The notes under the pieces: generated by a model
What the model was told of the DNA's origin: nothing
Databases searched by the model: none
Seen by the model: only the letters and a program-made list of their open reading frames with translations
Source of the DNA: Amaranthus tricolor
Taxonomy: Eukaryota; Streptophyta; Magnoliopsida; Caryophyllales; Amaranthaceae
DNA: 64,000 nt
Assembly: GCF_026212465.1 (NCBI RefSeq)
Contig: NC_080059.1
Location: 7,513,811 to 7,577,810, forward strand
Direction of reading: 5' to 3'
Made by a program: the position numbers and the translations under genes
Part shown: positions 34,371 through 51,279 of the stretch, piece after piece
How positions within the stretch are numbered: the stretch's first letter is position 1
How the letters are laid out: each line of letters begins with the position of its first letter

Positions 34371-35934
34371 GCAATAGAGACCCTAAGATGTTATCAAGCT
34401 CTTCATAGAAATTTTGATTGGTTAATTAGGTCATTTTCTTAGAATTTGGATAAGTGAAGCAATCATACATATACATAGGTAAAGGAATCTTTACTAGATA
34501 TAATGTGGTATCAAATATTGTATGACCATAATTGCATGCTTGGCTCCTTCCACGAACCTACGTTCAAACACCACAATATCTATACTTCAAGAATACTGCA
34601 TGCATGCTATAAACTAAAAGAGAATATACTAGCAAAACTGTCTAATATAGGACCCATGCATAACTCATCTTTATTATGCAACTTACACAAAAAATTTAAA
34701 GAAAATCCATGGACTAGACTGTCCTGAATGACATGGTTTTAACTTGACTGAGTGAAAATTTGGTTTGCGATTTATTTTTCTAAAATTAACTAAATTTAAT
34801 TAATTTGGTTTTCATTTGTTTAGTACAAACTCATTTCACATTTAAATATAATCCAACCAAATCAGTTTCAAACTATTTTTCAGAAAATAATCCAATTTAT
34901 CTAGCTAAAACGTAAATTGTTGTAAGAATCGATGTCCGAATTGCTCCAATCATGTTGAATATGTGTTGGGACCATTCTGTAGTAGATCAATTGACAATTG
35001 AAATCATTAGAATCAACGATCCTAAATTATTTAAGTTCTTTGATATGCATAATAAATTTTCAAATGACTGTTATTTCTTACTTAGTTATTAATGTGTAAG
35101 ATGGCGTTGATAAGTTGACATCTTGAAGTATCCTATGCCGCTTGAGAGATATGCTTGGAAAATTTGAAATTGACGTTGTGGCTATTACTACATAATGAAC
35201 ATGTAGTTTAATTGAACATGAGTCTCCCCAATAGAAATGATCCCATAATGAGATCGTCTCATTAAAGAATTTGTGTTGATCAGGTGTAGAGCATAAGTCG
35301 ATAAAATTCTTTAAAGGCCCTGTGCATTTTTTAAAATTATGTAATTTTTCTAACAACTTAATTTGTATCTTTAAACACTTAACATATATACTACGTAAAT
35401 TAATATTAAGGTTTCCAACTTTTTGAAGCCCTATGCTATCAAACATATTGATTGCATATTCAGAACCTCCTTTAGTGTTAGATTAATTGATTTTGTGTTT
35501 TTGTGTTTCAGCCCCAAACGTGATACACCCAATTAAAAGTAGTAAAACTTGGTACAATCAACAATGTCTCAATGTGGGAGTCTCTAGTACCTTTACAACT
35601 CATCCTGTTCCACATAATGGATTTGATCATTTTCAACCATTTATAATTCTAGATTTCCATGATCAGAAAAGAGAGAATATCATGGATGGAGTTGGAATAT
35701 CAGGTCCATTTGGCGTTTACCCACACATCAAAATAATAATGAGTATTATATATGTGAAGTGTAGACATAAAAGAATAATGATTATATAATTAAAAATCCA
35801 TTTGATCAATTTATTAATATTGAATTGTTTAACATTTGGCACCAAAAATAAAGTTTTATCATCGTATTGTGACCATATTGTAAGGTATTTTAGTTTATTG
35901 CAACCAAAGTTGTTAAAATCATGATTCTAATTAG
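34371..35934. other. intergenic, no gene recognised
   Basis: Open frames at 34503-34727 (+), 35078-35446 (-) and 35487-35789 (+) have no recognised motif and compete with one another. The last could be a small exon, since it includes NVIHPIKSSKTWYNQQC, but nothing supports it further. Confidence 0.35.
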
Positions 35935-36350
35935 CATCATTCGGAGAGGTGGAATCGAATCGGTAGAATCGAATCGTAAGATTGTAAGATTCTACAATAA
36001 ACCCAAATTTGCTATTTAGTCATAATATTTTCATCTCATAAGTTTAAGTTTATGAATTAAAGTTTCATTCAATTCATTTTTAAGAATGAAATGGAAAAAT
36101 TAATAAAAGATGATATATAAGAAAAATTAATAAAAGTTAAGATTAAATTTGTAGAATGGGATCGCAAAATTGTAAGATCATAGAATCGTGTTATGATTCT
36201 ACCTCTAAAATTATACTGTAATTAGAATTGTAAGATTCTACCAACTTACGATTTTGCATACGATTCAAATCGCTCGCTTGTTTTTGGATTATAAAATCGT
36301 AGAATCGTAGATCAAAATCGCGATTTTAATAACCATAACTGCAACCGAAA
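35935..36350. repeat. repeat rich in TAGAATCG/CGATTCTA
   Basis: Words such as GAATCGAATCG, GTAAGATTCTAC, TAGAATCGTAG and their complements recur on both sides of an AT-rich middle, giving a rough palindromic arrangement like a degenerate MITE. Confidence 0.4.
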
Positions 36351-36868
36351 TATATAACTGTATTGATCACAAAATCATCCGTATCAACCGTGAAATCCGT
36401 TTCGCTACTATTAGTTAACCGTGACCAAACTTTTTTTTTGCACTATGATTACAACTATAGAAACGACTAAGGAGTGTTGAATTTATTCTATACTAATATT
36501 CTAATAAATGAGATTAATAAATAAGTGAATATATATCTTGTGATAATCAAGCTTTACTAGAAAGATCCCTTATCAAAAAAGGAAGCTTCCCTGATAGGTA
36601 ATAACGGTCATTTTTCCTGTCTGTTTATGAAATTCTGTCGTCCTTATTATAATTTACGGTCATGAATATTTGCAGTAATGGCTGAATTTCATTAGTTGTC
36701 TCCATACCAAGCAGTAGAAGTATCTATCAGTGATCAGTCTAAGCCCCATCATTTTCACTTCATGCTCAAGCCGTTACCTTCGTTTTTGTTTCTCATCATT
36801 TGTCAATTTGACAATTTACATCTTAATTATTGCTAATTATTTATTATGGCAAAAGCTGACCAACTGTA

Positions 36869-37178
36869 GTCCGTTTGGTAATCGGTATTAAATGGTGAGA
36901 ATGGAAATGATTTATAGTGTAAATTTTCGTAATATGAATTATGTTATTTCCATGGTAATAATAGCTTGATCATAAAATTGTTTTTTTTCTTCATAATTTT
37001 CCATTACCACCAAATAACATTAGAAATGATAATATTTTGGAATGAATTTTTGTGAAGAAAATCAAATTATTGAATGTCTATAACCATGACCATTAAACTT
37101 GTCAAGAAATATTTCTACCAAAATTACGCTAAATTTTAATTACCATTCTCACTATTTAATACCGATTAACAAACAAGC
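36869..37178. mobile_element. MITE, hAT-like ends unproven
   Basis: The left end reads GTCCGTTTGGTAATCGGTAT and the right end, on the minus strand, GCTTGTTTGTTAATCGGTAT; the inverted repeat extends over about 45 bp (TAAATGGTGAGAATGG-AAT). It is AT-rich and non-coding. It abuts a TRIM fragment at 37179. No clear target duplication. Confidence 0.65.
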
Positions 37179-37380
37179 CGTTAGAGTATATAATATATCA
37201 TGGGGCCTTCTTAGCTTAAGCTTTTGGTTGAGTTGGTTCCTTGACATGGCATCAGAAGCCTGCGTGACGGTACGGAAGATCACAAGTTCGAATCTCATCC
37301 ACCCAAACCATCCCTTATTTTGAGGTGGAATATTTTGCACTAGGTACAAAGACAGTCTGTGTCACATTCACACTTGTAAC
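37179..37380 (+). mobile_element. TRIM fragment (LTR and part of the inside)
   Basis: The LTR at 37179-37246 reads (C)GTTAGAGTATATAATATAT to TTGACA. It is followed by a primer site TGGCATCAGAAGCC and an internal CAAGTTCGAATCTCATCCACC segment as in the intact copy at 59182. The second LTR is missing. Confidence 0.7.
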
Positions 37381-37789
37381 TTAAAGAGCTTTTTTGCTGT
37401 TATTTGAGGATTTGAAGTTCACCTTTTGCTGATATATAATCTTGATGTTATTTTCCCCGCAATTCATTTATTGATAATTTGGTTTTTCTAAAAGGAATTC
37501 CTATTTGTTTGTTGTTACCATATCTTGTTCTTCTTTTAAAGGTTTGCTCTCTTTATTAGTTCTGTTATTTGTTTATTATTTAGTTGATTTTTATTATTTA
37601 TTTAGTATTCTACATTGCTTACTTTCTAGTAGTGTTCTTTTTTGTTTGTTTTTAGATAGCCTTTGTTCTTTATTTTGTTTTTTTTTTCCTTTTCTCTCTT
37701 TTTAGTTTTTTTTTGTGTTGTTTTGTCTGCTCTATCCTTTTGTGTTTTTGTTTGGTGGTGCCTGAGTTTATAGCCTTTGAAAGAGTGGT

Positions 37790-40700
37790 GACATCCTTTC
37801 ACCTTGTGTCATATCTTTTGGTGTTAGAGTATAGAGTCAGAGAGGTTTTATGATAACCAGAGGGCAGGTCCAAGCTCATAAGGGGCAGCGTAAAGATGAC
37901 CTGGAACTGAGAGTGGAAACTAGGAAAATAGATACCCTAGAAGCCAAGTCGTTGGAATTAGCGATCAAGTTTAAAAAATACAGGATTCATGTGGCATGTG
38001 TTCAGGAGACTAGGTGGAAGGGGCAAAAAGCAATAGTTGTTAACGGGTATAAGTTGTGGTATGCAGGCTTGGACGAAATACATAGTAGGGCCGGTATTCT
38101 TGTGGCTAAATGACATCCTAAAGCAAGTGGTAGAAGTGAGGAGGTGCAATGAAAGGATCATGCTAGTTAGGATAGTAATGGGGGAAGAGGTCATATCGGT
38201 CATTAGTGCTTATGGGCCCTAAGTTGGGCTCGAGGAGCAAATAAAACGAGAGTTTTGGGATAACTTAGGAGACCTCATGGGAACCATTCCGGAAGATGAA
38301 AAAGTTTTCCTAGGAGGGGACTTTAATAGACATATAGGCAAGGAAGCAGAACACAACGGTCCAGTTTATGGAGGTTTTGGCTTCGGAGTAAGAAATGAGA
38401 GTGGAGAGGGCTTGCTTGAGTTTGCAGTAGCCAAAGAGTTGGTTATAAAAAACTCGATTTTTAGAAAGAAAGAGGAGCACCTGATTACGTATAAGAGTGG
38501 TGGGCATGCAAGCCAAATCGACTACTTCTTAGTATGTAAAGGGGATCGGAACTCATGCTTGGATTGTGAAGTGGTGTTGGGTACGGAGATACCCACCCAG
38601 CATAGGTTATTGGTGTTGGTGTTTCGAATGAGGAAGAATGTTGTCGAGAAGAAAATGGAGTTAAGGTGAACAATCAAGTGGGGTAGACTTAAAGGGGATG
38701 TGGCATCAACCATGTCAAGCAAGATCAATTCGTTGGGCTACCCAAGTCAAGGCGATGATGCAAATCAAATGTGGGTGTCTATGGCTGAAACCATTTGACA
38801 AGTGGCTAAAGAGACATTAGGGATGATGTCGAGAAAACAAAAGGAGTATGAAGAGTCATGGTGGTGGAACGAAGAGGTGCAAAAGAAGATAAAGGACAAA
38901 AACAAGAGAGTCAAGAAACTTTTGGCATGCACAGGGGAAGAGGATAGGATACACAAGAAAGAGATCTATAAAGAAGCAAAGCGAGCAGCAAAGAAAGCGG
39001 TAGCTGAGGCAAAAAGTCGTGTGTATGAGGATTTTTACCAGAAACTTGATAACAAAGAGGGGGAGAAGCATATTTTTAAGCTTGCAAAAGCCAGGTCTAG
39101 GCAGAGGCAAGACTTAGGGACAGTGAAGTACATCAAGGATGAGGAAGGACGAGTGCTCTTGAGACAAGAGGACATCAAATTTCGATGGCGTCACTACTTC
39201 TCTCAATTGCTCAATGAGACTAGGAGAGCAAAGAAGGGATGTAGTCATTATGCTGACACTCAAAAAAACCCTTAATTGTGGGTCTGCTAGCGACATTACC
39301 AAAGAGGAAGTTGAAGTAGCTATTAAAAAGATGGGGAGAACAAAGGCAGTTGGACCTGACAACATTTCTATCGAAATATGGAGGGATTTAGGTAAGGAAG
39401 GCATTTGTTGGCTGACTAAGCTGTTTAATGTTATCTTGAGGACACATAAGATGCCAGAAGAATGGAGGCTCAGCATACTAATCCCACTATATAAAAACAA
39501 AGATGATGTGCAAGTTTGCAGGAACTATAGAGGGATCAAACTCTTAAGCCACACGATGAAACTAGGGGAAAGAGTGATAGAGAGGAGAATCAGACAAGAG
39601 ACGGTGATAAGAGAAAACCAAGTTGGTTTCATGCCAGGAAGATCAACCACTGAGGCTATTCATATTTTGAGGAGACTTATGGAAAAATATAGGGAGCGGA
39701 AGAAGGATTTGCATATGGTGTTCATCGACCTAAAGAAATCGTATGATAGCATACCTTAGGACATCGTTTGGGATAGCCTCAAGGATAGAGGTATTTCACA
39801 ATGTTACATTGAGGCTATACGGGACATGTATGACAGAGTTTCGACTAACATTCACACACCGGTGGGGCTAACAGAGTCTTTCCCAGTTAAAGTGGGCCTA
39901 CATCAAGGATCAACCCTAAGTCCTTTCATTTTTACAGTCATTATGGAGGAGATTTTTAAAAAATTTGGGAGACAGTACCCTGGTGCATGCTTTTTGGGGA
40001 TGATATCGTGTTGGTAGTAGAAACTAAGGAGGAGGTTAATAGAAAATTGGAAGAGTGTACTGCAATTCTAAAAGATAAAGGGTTGCTCATAAGTCGTAAG
40101 AAGACAGAATATTTGCGATGCGACTTTAGTGGGACAGAGTCGATAAGTGAACCTGAGGTGACCATAGGCGGTGAAGTTGTTGCATGTACGACAAAGTTCA
40201 GGTATTTAGAATCGGTGATTTAGAGTGATTTAGAGTAATGGGGAGATTGATGGAGATGTTACCAACTGTATACAAGCGGGATGGCTTAAGTGACGAGCAG
40301 CCGCTGGGGGGCTATGTGATAAGATGTTTCCTAGTAGATTAAAAGGTAAATTTTACAGAGTTGCTATTAGGCCTTCTATATTGTATGGGACGGAATGTTG
40401 GCCAGTAAAAAAGACGTTTGAACATAAGATGGAAGTTACAGAAATGCGTATGCTAAGGTGGAAGTGTTTCCATACAATGATGGATAGAATAAGGAACCAG
40501 GAGTTCAGAGAGAAGTTAGAGGTTGCCCCTCTTTCTGCAAAGATGCATAAAAATAGGTTGAAATGGTTTGGGCATGTGAAGAGAAAGACTTATGATGCCC
40601 CTGTAAGAAGGAGCGAAAGCACCAGTAGAGGGTAAGAGAGGTCGAGGAAGACCTAGGAAAACGGGGGAGGAACAGATAAAAAGGAACATGAATGAGTTGC

Positions 40701-41065
40701 AACTCTCTACGGACCTGACCAGGGATAGGGATACTTGGAGGCGTCTTATTCATATCTTAGATTACTGAGTCTTTCCCTTTACTTGTTGAGGTCCTTGTTC
40801 CTTGCCTTTTTATATGGCTCTTTGACTCTTTTTACTTAGTTCTTTTTTTTTTCTTTATTTAGTTTTGTATGCTTAGTTATATATATATTTATCTGTTTAT
40901 TATTGTTATAGGTCAAACTTATGGTGCAGGTCGGCGAGTAAAGGCAGAAAAAAAACCTCTTCAGAGAATCAGTTTTGAGCTGGGGGACTCTTTGACCGCA
41001 TCCTCTTTAATGGGTATGGAATGTCGTCTTTCTTCCCTATGAGCGAGATACACTGGGTATAATGA
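37790..41065 (+). pseudogene. near-complete RTE-type LINE, inactivated
   Basis: The endonuclease begins in the frame at 37850-38113 (VACVQETRWKG), continues after breaks at 38121-38222 and 38277-38669 with GDFNRHIG, ASQIDYFLV and TQHRLLV, all apurinic-endonuclease-type motifs. A basic linker (38802-39275) leads to the reverse transcriptase at 39214-39759 ([38 protein letters not shown]). A TAG stop interrupts at 39757, then LHQGSTLSPFIFTVIMEEI and LFGDDIVLV, where the usual Ala of FADD is Gly. The C-terminal tail reaches 40635. The 3' tail shares GGGGACTCTTTGACCGCATC and CACTGGGTATAATGATGATC with other copies. At least five stops or shifts. The 5' limit is uncertain; a T-rich leader begins near 37500. 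Confidence 0.85.
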
Positions 41066-41200
41066 TGATCATAAAATTATTTGACATTGAATTATGAAAT
41101 TATGCCTCTCTTTTGCTTTTTATTTAAAAAAAGTAAATCTGTGAATGAGTGGTGGCCAATGGTTGAAGAGATATATATGAAACCAAAAATATATGGAAGA

Positions 41201-45725
<4,525 letters not shown>

Positions 45726-45890
45726 AGGATTTCCTCAACACTCCCCCTCACATGGGAGCCCGCTATTTTTAATGAACTTGTAATGGTCTCGAAAAACGTG
45801 ACTCTGATACCATATCAAAAGACCAACTCAACTAAAAGTTTAAGTTGACAGTTAAAGCCCCATAAAATACTATGTACTCTATTAGCAAAG
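45726..45890 (-). mobile_element. TRIM-like fragment, minus strand
   Basis: On the minus strand an LTR-like block (GAGTACATAGTATTTTATGG, then TTTAGTTGAGTTGG) ends near 45817 and is followed by TGGTATCAGAGTCACG, the primer site. A purine stretch, GGGCTCCCATGTGAGGGGGAG, and TGTTGAGG follow near 45740, the expected start of the second LTR. Confidence 0.55.
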
Positions 45891-45927
45891 ATACAGGTTT
45901 TTATGAAAATTACATATATAGTAAGGG

Positions 45928-46760
45928 ATTTTGAGGTGATCATTACAAAAGAAGTTGTGGCTTGTACGACCAAGTTTAAATGTTTAGGTCGGTTATCCAA
46001 AGTAATAGGAAAATTAATAAAGATGTAACTTATCGAATACAAGAGCGGGGTGGCTTAAGTGGAGAGTGGCCACCTGAGTGCTGTGTGATAAGAAGTTTCC
46101 GATGAGGCTAAAAAAAAATTCTACTGAGTTGCTATCAGACTTGCATTGTTATTTATGGGATGAAATGTTGACCATTAAGAAGATTTAGAAATAAAAGGTG
46201 GAGGTAGTAGAGATGTAATGCTAAGAGGGATCTACGCTCACTTAATGATGGGTAGAATGAGGAACCTGGAGTTTAGAGAGATGTTAGAGGTTGCTCCCTC
46301 TATATGCAAAGTTGCGTGGAATTAGATTGAGATGTTTTAGGTTGGGCATGTGCAAAGAAAGATTGTCGACGCTCTCATGAAAAGGGTAGAGAATATCATT
46401 GTGAAGGGTAAGAAAGTCGAGAAAAAAACAGAGAATGTGGGAGAAACAAATCAAAACTGACTTGCATGAGTTGCACATCATTGAGGACCTAGCTAGGAAT
46501 AATTTTAGTTTGAGACGTCGAATTCGTATCCTAGACTATTGATAAATTCTTTTCACTTATCTTTTCTATCTTCTTGTTGTAATATTAATTTATTTTTTGA
46601 TACTTTTTTCTCTTGTATTTATGTTAGTTATTATTTATATTTTTCAATGGTCAACCCCTAGTCTAGCTATTGTTGTTTTTTACAGTAAGCTTTTCTTATA
46701 AGAACACGATGTTACTCATTTAATGTAGGTCTCTATCTATTTGGGGTATAATGAACATAT
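45928..46760 (+). pseudogene. decayed RTE-type LINE C-terminal part
   Basis: The order matches the 3' third of the copy at 37790: GAAGTTGTGGCTTGTACGAC, GGGTGGCTTAAGTGGAGAG, TGATAAGAAGTTTCC, TTGATGGGTAGAATGAGGAA-type block, TGGGCATGTGCAAAGAAAGA, and AGAATTCGTATCCTAGACTA. Many stops and frameshifts. No complete domain remains. Confidence 0.7.
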
Positions 46761-46905
46761 TCTGCTTTGCCTTATCTATGGAGGGGGTACATATACGAAA
46801 TGTTTGTCTCTTTCCCCATCTAAACCTTGTTTTTGAATGAAATATTGGATTGATGACTATGATTATAACTATAAATTTGATTGATGTTGTAATTTATAAA
46901 AATAG

Positions 46906-47020
46906 TGTATTCTGCCCATAAAAAATTATGGACATAGTCTGAAGAGGAAAAGACGGCGACAACTCATACCTATAAAGAAGAGCGTGACCAAAGAGTCCCC
47001 TTATTTTATAAAATTGTATT
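46906..47020 (-). mobile_element. RTE-type LINE 3' tail fragment, inverted
   Basis: On the minus strand it reads GGGGACTCTTTGGTCACGCT, TATAGGTATGAGTTGTCGCC, then a GACTATGTCCATAA block, matching the tails at 3958, 23280 and 40980. Confidence 0.6.
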
Positions 47021-47959
47021 GTGATGATGATGATGAAATAAAATGGAATAAAAATAGTATTGTGATGAAATAAAATGGAATTCACATCTAGGGTTTGCAA
47101 TTGCTAGTGCGTAGTTTCTTAATTAGGTGGTATATAACAATTATATATTTATATTCTACATGTTATTACGCTCATAGCATAAGATTTTATTGACTCAAGT
47201 TGCATTATATACGCATCACTTATATACATTGCACCTAATTCAATGTGACACGATGTTTCACGTACGAAACTAAATTGTTAATTAGGATTAATCCCATGCA
47301 AAATGAAGAAAATATTTGTATTGGATAAATTGATATAGAATTCGAGCACTTCAATCATAGAGAAGCTATCATATGTATTTCATATAAGTTACTTCAATTT
47401 CATTTTAGGTTTATTGTTTTGCTATGATATATGAATTTGCTACTAGTAAAATGATATATATTTTTTTCACAAAATTTAAATCAGGTAAGTGAACCAAAAA
47501 TGATGAAATAAAAGCTAAAATCCTATAAAAACAATAAAAAATTCAAAGATATAATCACGTGTTTAACTTTGGGTTAGATCACTTTAATTTCGTGAGTGGT
47601 AAATTTCTTAAACTTATTAACAACCAAATTTCTATGAAAGCATAAAGAGTTAAAAGGAAAATGTTATTTTCTTCCTCTTTTCTTCTTTTCTTCATAAATA
47701 AATACAATAGACTTCATATCGTATTACTTCTTATTTCATTCTCTTCTCTTTCTCGCGGTATCATTTCTTTTTTTTCTTACATAAATTATTATCCAAATAA
47801 AATGCTAATGAAATTCAATCTTTAGTGTTTAGCCTTTTTATGAGTTAGGTATACTCAATGACATGGATTAAGGTTAAATTAAGTCAATTAAAAATTAATA
47901 TGCAATCAGACGTGGACAGACAAAAAAGGTACTTATGACGCGTCACATTCAAAGACGAA
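47021..47959. other. AT-rich spacer, no gene
   Basis: Nothing beyond simple AT-rich sequence and a pyrimidine stretch near 47680 was recognised. Confidence 0.4.
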
Positions 47960-48710
47960 TATTATCGCCTAATCCTTAAACTTCGCCACCCTTTTCATTT
48001 TATCGCCACCCCTAATTTAATGAATTGACAAAAATGTCGCTGGACTTAAAAGTTGTATAAAACACTCCAATCTCACTGAATAACACTTTTGTCACTCTAA
48101 AAACACTAAATCAAAACTTAAAGTTTGTGGAGCTAAAGCTAAGGAATTCAAAACGCGAACAATCGCGCATTTCACGCGACTGAGCCGCGGTATATTTCGT
48201 GCGTTTTGTGTGACTCAGCCGCGGTTGAGTCGCGCGTGACTCGTCTTTCCTATTTTTATTTTTCTTATGAATATTTGCTTTTTATATGTTATTAATTAAT
48301 TTAATATTATTATTATTATTATTATTAATTATTATTTGAAAATTAATTATAATAATAATAATAATATTAAATTAATAATTAATAACTTATATAATATATT
48401 AATTAAATGCTTATTAATTTAATAATATTTATTTCAAATGTTTATTAGTTTATATGTATGAATTATATTATTTAATTTGTTAATAATTTATATTATGAAA
48501 TGATTAAATTAATATTATTAATGTAATTAAAATTAATTTAATAATCTTTTTAGCGCGGGGAATTCATTAATGTTAATTACGTAATCGTTTCCAATCATGA
48601 ATTAATATGGTAATTAGTTATTACTTTTTATTCATGTAATTAACTTAACGTAATATTTTATTATTTTAATTTATTATTAATAGTTAATTAAATTAACAAA
48701 ATTACAGTGA

Positions 48711-49080
48711 ATGGCTGGTAACCAAGGAAGAGGAAAGAGTTTTTTTATAGGCATGTTAAGCGGAAATAGTTCTAGGCCTACCAGACTGAGAGGGGACCCT
48801 CATGAAAGGGGGTTATGGGTTCAGCTAGGCGGGCTAGGCAGGAAGAGGCGGCCAAACATAGTTAGGCCCAACGTTCGAGTACGCTGCACCAAGTGCGAAC
48901 CCATTTTGAGGACCAGATGAGCCTGCAGAGTAATTCGAGGGCTCCAGTGATGAGGATAGTGACTACGAAGGATCTGTTGGTCGGCCAGTTGATTGGACGG
49001 TCGTGCGAGGGCATGCCGGTAAGTTTACAAGGGCAGGCCCTAGTACGAATAGCTGCAGATAAACCCTCGTCTCGATCAGT
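48711..49080 (+). pseudogene. plus-strand MULE-borne open frame, broken
   Basis: An ATG at 48711 opens a 69-codon frame (MAGNQGRGKSFFIGML). After a stop, another plus frame reads SSDEDSDYEGSVGRPVDWT and ends near 49070, with acidic composition. This suggests one frameshifted gene on the opposite strand from the transposase, occupying the place where the transposase C-terminal part should be. No function is recognised. Confidence 0.35.
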
Positions 49081-49975
49081 TACGATTACGTTGGGAGTCT
49101 GAGCTTTACCAAAAATATCTCTCAATCTCTCCAACACCCACGAATATGACACAGTTGCCTCATCTCGCATCAAACAAAATGCAACCAAGAAGTTGTGATT
49201 GGTTGGTGTCATTCCAATTATTTCACAAAGCGGCCACTTTTGTTTGTTTGTTTTGTAAGTTGTATCTATCAACACAACATAGGGCCACGTACGTATCATC
49301 TGGATGGATGTAGGATTTGCAACTAATAATCTACTCAATTCTCTTCACTATCCAAGTATGTCCAAACCACGTAATTATGCTCTATGGCCATATAAAGACT
49401 ATGTTGAAGCAGAGTCCTACCCTCCATCTCTTCTCTCCTAATTGATTGTCTTACATTATAAATTTGATTCATACGAGCAAAAAATCAGGAAAATTTTGTT
49501 TAATTGAGGTCATGATAAACGCAGGTTGCATGCCGGTTGCACTAAGCTCTCGTATGTGCTGCGGAATATCTACAGTCAACCTTTTTGCCCTTACATGACC
49601 ATCTTTGTACACTAAGAACGGGTGGTTGTGTCTTCCTTTTTCACTAGGAAACACCCTCACCATCTAAGGTTTTTCCCCTGGTTTACGACTACTACATACA
49701 ATCATAAATTTACACCTGCATGTTCTACTTTTAGAACCAGGTCGGGTAACATTATCTAAGTTATGCAAATCACTCCTAATATTCCCATAGCGGTGACATC
49801 TTAAGTACAAACTAACTCTAGAACGTCCTTCTTTTTGTTTATATGAAGCACGTGTAAATTCAAAACCAATTCCTATTGCTATCTCATCGGCCCAAGCATG
49901 TAATTCATCTACAGAATCAAATTCCCTATCCGTAACAAATCTACCAAAGTAATCTACATTGTCTCCTAATTGCAA
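49060..49975 (-). pseudogene. MULE transposase, FAR1-like, truncated
   Basis: The N-terminal zinc-binding FAR1-type segment is at 49975-49664 (GFEFTRASYKQKEG, SRTCRCKFMIV), closed by an in-frame TAG. The next piece, 49663-49469, has GRHNHPFLVYKDGH and KQNFPDFLLV. After a frameshift (MNQIYNVRQSIRREEMEGRT) the MULE core at 49338 onward reads YVVLIDTTYKTNKQKWPLCE and VIVTDRDEGLSAAI, holding the first two catalytic Asp residues. The match then stops near 49060; the third acidic residue and the C-terminal part are absent. Not functional. Confidence 0.8.
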
Positions 49976-50176
49976 ATGTAAAATAATTTTTCAATCATTA
50001 ATAAATAGTATTTAAAATATAAAATAAAACATAGATTAGGTTAATAAATATTATATAAATAAACACTAGTAATAAAAACATTAGATATTAAATAAGCAAT
50101 AATTTAGTTTAATAATTAAAATTTCAAATAAATTAACAATAACAATACAAAATATTACATAAATAATAATTAGGTA

Positions 50177-50179
<3 letters not shown>

Positions 50180-50245
<66 letters not shown>
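50180..50245. repeat. (AT)n microsatellite in MULE
   Basis: About 33 AT units inside an AT-rich, non-coding part of the MULE between 50000 and 50510. Confidence 0.95.
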
Positions 50246-50248
<3 letters not shown>

Positions 50249-51279
50249 AAATAATTTAAATAATAATAAAATATAAAATAATTTAAATAAATTACTACAT
50301 TATAAATTATAAATTAAATAAATTACTACAACATAAATTATAAATTACTACAATAATTTGAATAAAAAATAAAAAATAATTTAAATAATTTTAAATAATA
50401 ATAATAATAATTTGAATTATAAAATATAATAATTTACTACAACATATATTAAATAATGATAAAATAAAAAATAATTTAAATAGATAAGAGGAATAAAAAT
50501 TAAAAAACAAAAAAAAAGAGGAGTCGCGTGCGACCCACCCGCGGCCCGGTCGCGCGTAACTAGTATTCATCAATTTATGTTTTTTTAAAAAAAATTGAAT
50601 CGATTGAATTACTTACCGAATCGTATTCATGCTCATTTTGGTTCGCAATTGTGAATCGATTTCAAGTTTGAGCTTGTTTTAATTTAGAGAGTGTTTTTAG
50701 AGAAATGTTAGAGTTTTTGAGTTTGTAAATTATAAGAGACAGTATTAAAAATTTATTATATAAAAGATAACGATAAAATAAAAAGGGTGACAAAGTTTGA
50801 TAATACCGTATTATCTTGTTTATGTATGGATGAATTCTTCCTCTCGTCTACCCATAACGCGCTTTTATGGCCCCACTCCATTTTTCCTCACAAAAATTTC
50901 ATTTCTTTTTTCAAGAAACAAATTCAAATTTAAAATATTCACCAAAATTCTTTTTATATTTTAAATACTTTTATTTATTGTAATAAACAAAAAACTTGAA
51001 CCTTTTCGTTTGTACTTTTGCTCTGTTTTAGATGTACCTTCCAAATTACAGGCAGTGTATAAAGTCGTGATGAAGAAGACTAAAAACTGAGGAGGGTTCG
51101 TTTTCTGTCATGGTTCTCCTTTCTGGGTTTTGATTTTTTGGGAGGATTATGAAGATATGTAGATATTCTGTATGTAACTGTTATGGTTTTGGCTTTAGAC
51201 TTGTCTTCTCTTTGTCTTCCTTCATTTATAAATATAATCAACAAGTGTTCGTTTGGTGTCTCATCTTCTTGTTCTAAAC

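Larger units (their letters stand above)
47960..50812 (-). mobile_element. MULE with decayed transposase
   Basis: The ends are imperfect inverted copies: left ATTATCGCC...AAACTTCGCCACCC..ATTTTATCG (47960-48008) and right, on the minus strand, TATTATCAAACTTTGTCACCC..ATTTTATCG (50812-50771). Between them lie a FAR1-type DNA-binding region and MULE transposase pieces on the minus strand, GC-rich inverted motifs near each end and long AT stretches. A 9-bp target duplication was not identified with confidence. Confidence 0.65.

Noticed and set aside
35487..35789. 100-codon frame as a small protein gene
   Set aside because: No homology recognised, no promoter or splice support, in a repeat-rich region.
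48711..48920. Host gene starting MAGNQGRGKSF
   Set aside because: It lies within the MULE ends and is broken by a stop and a shift; no host family recognised.
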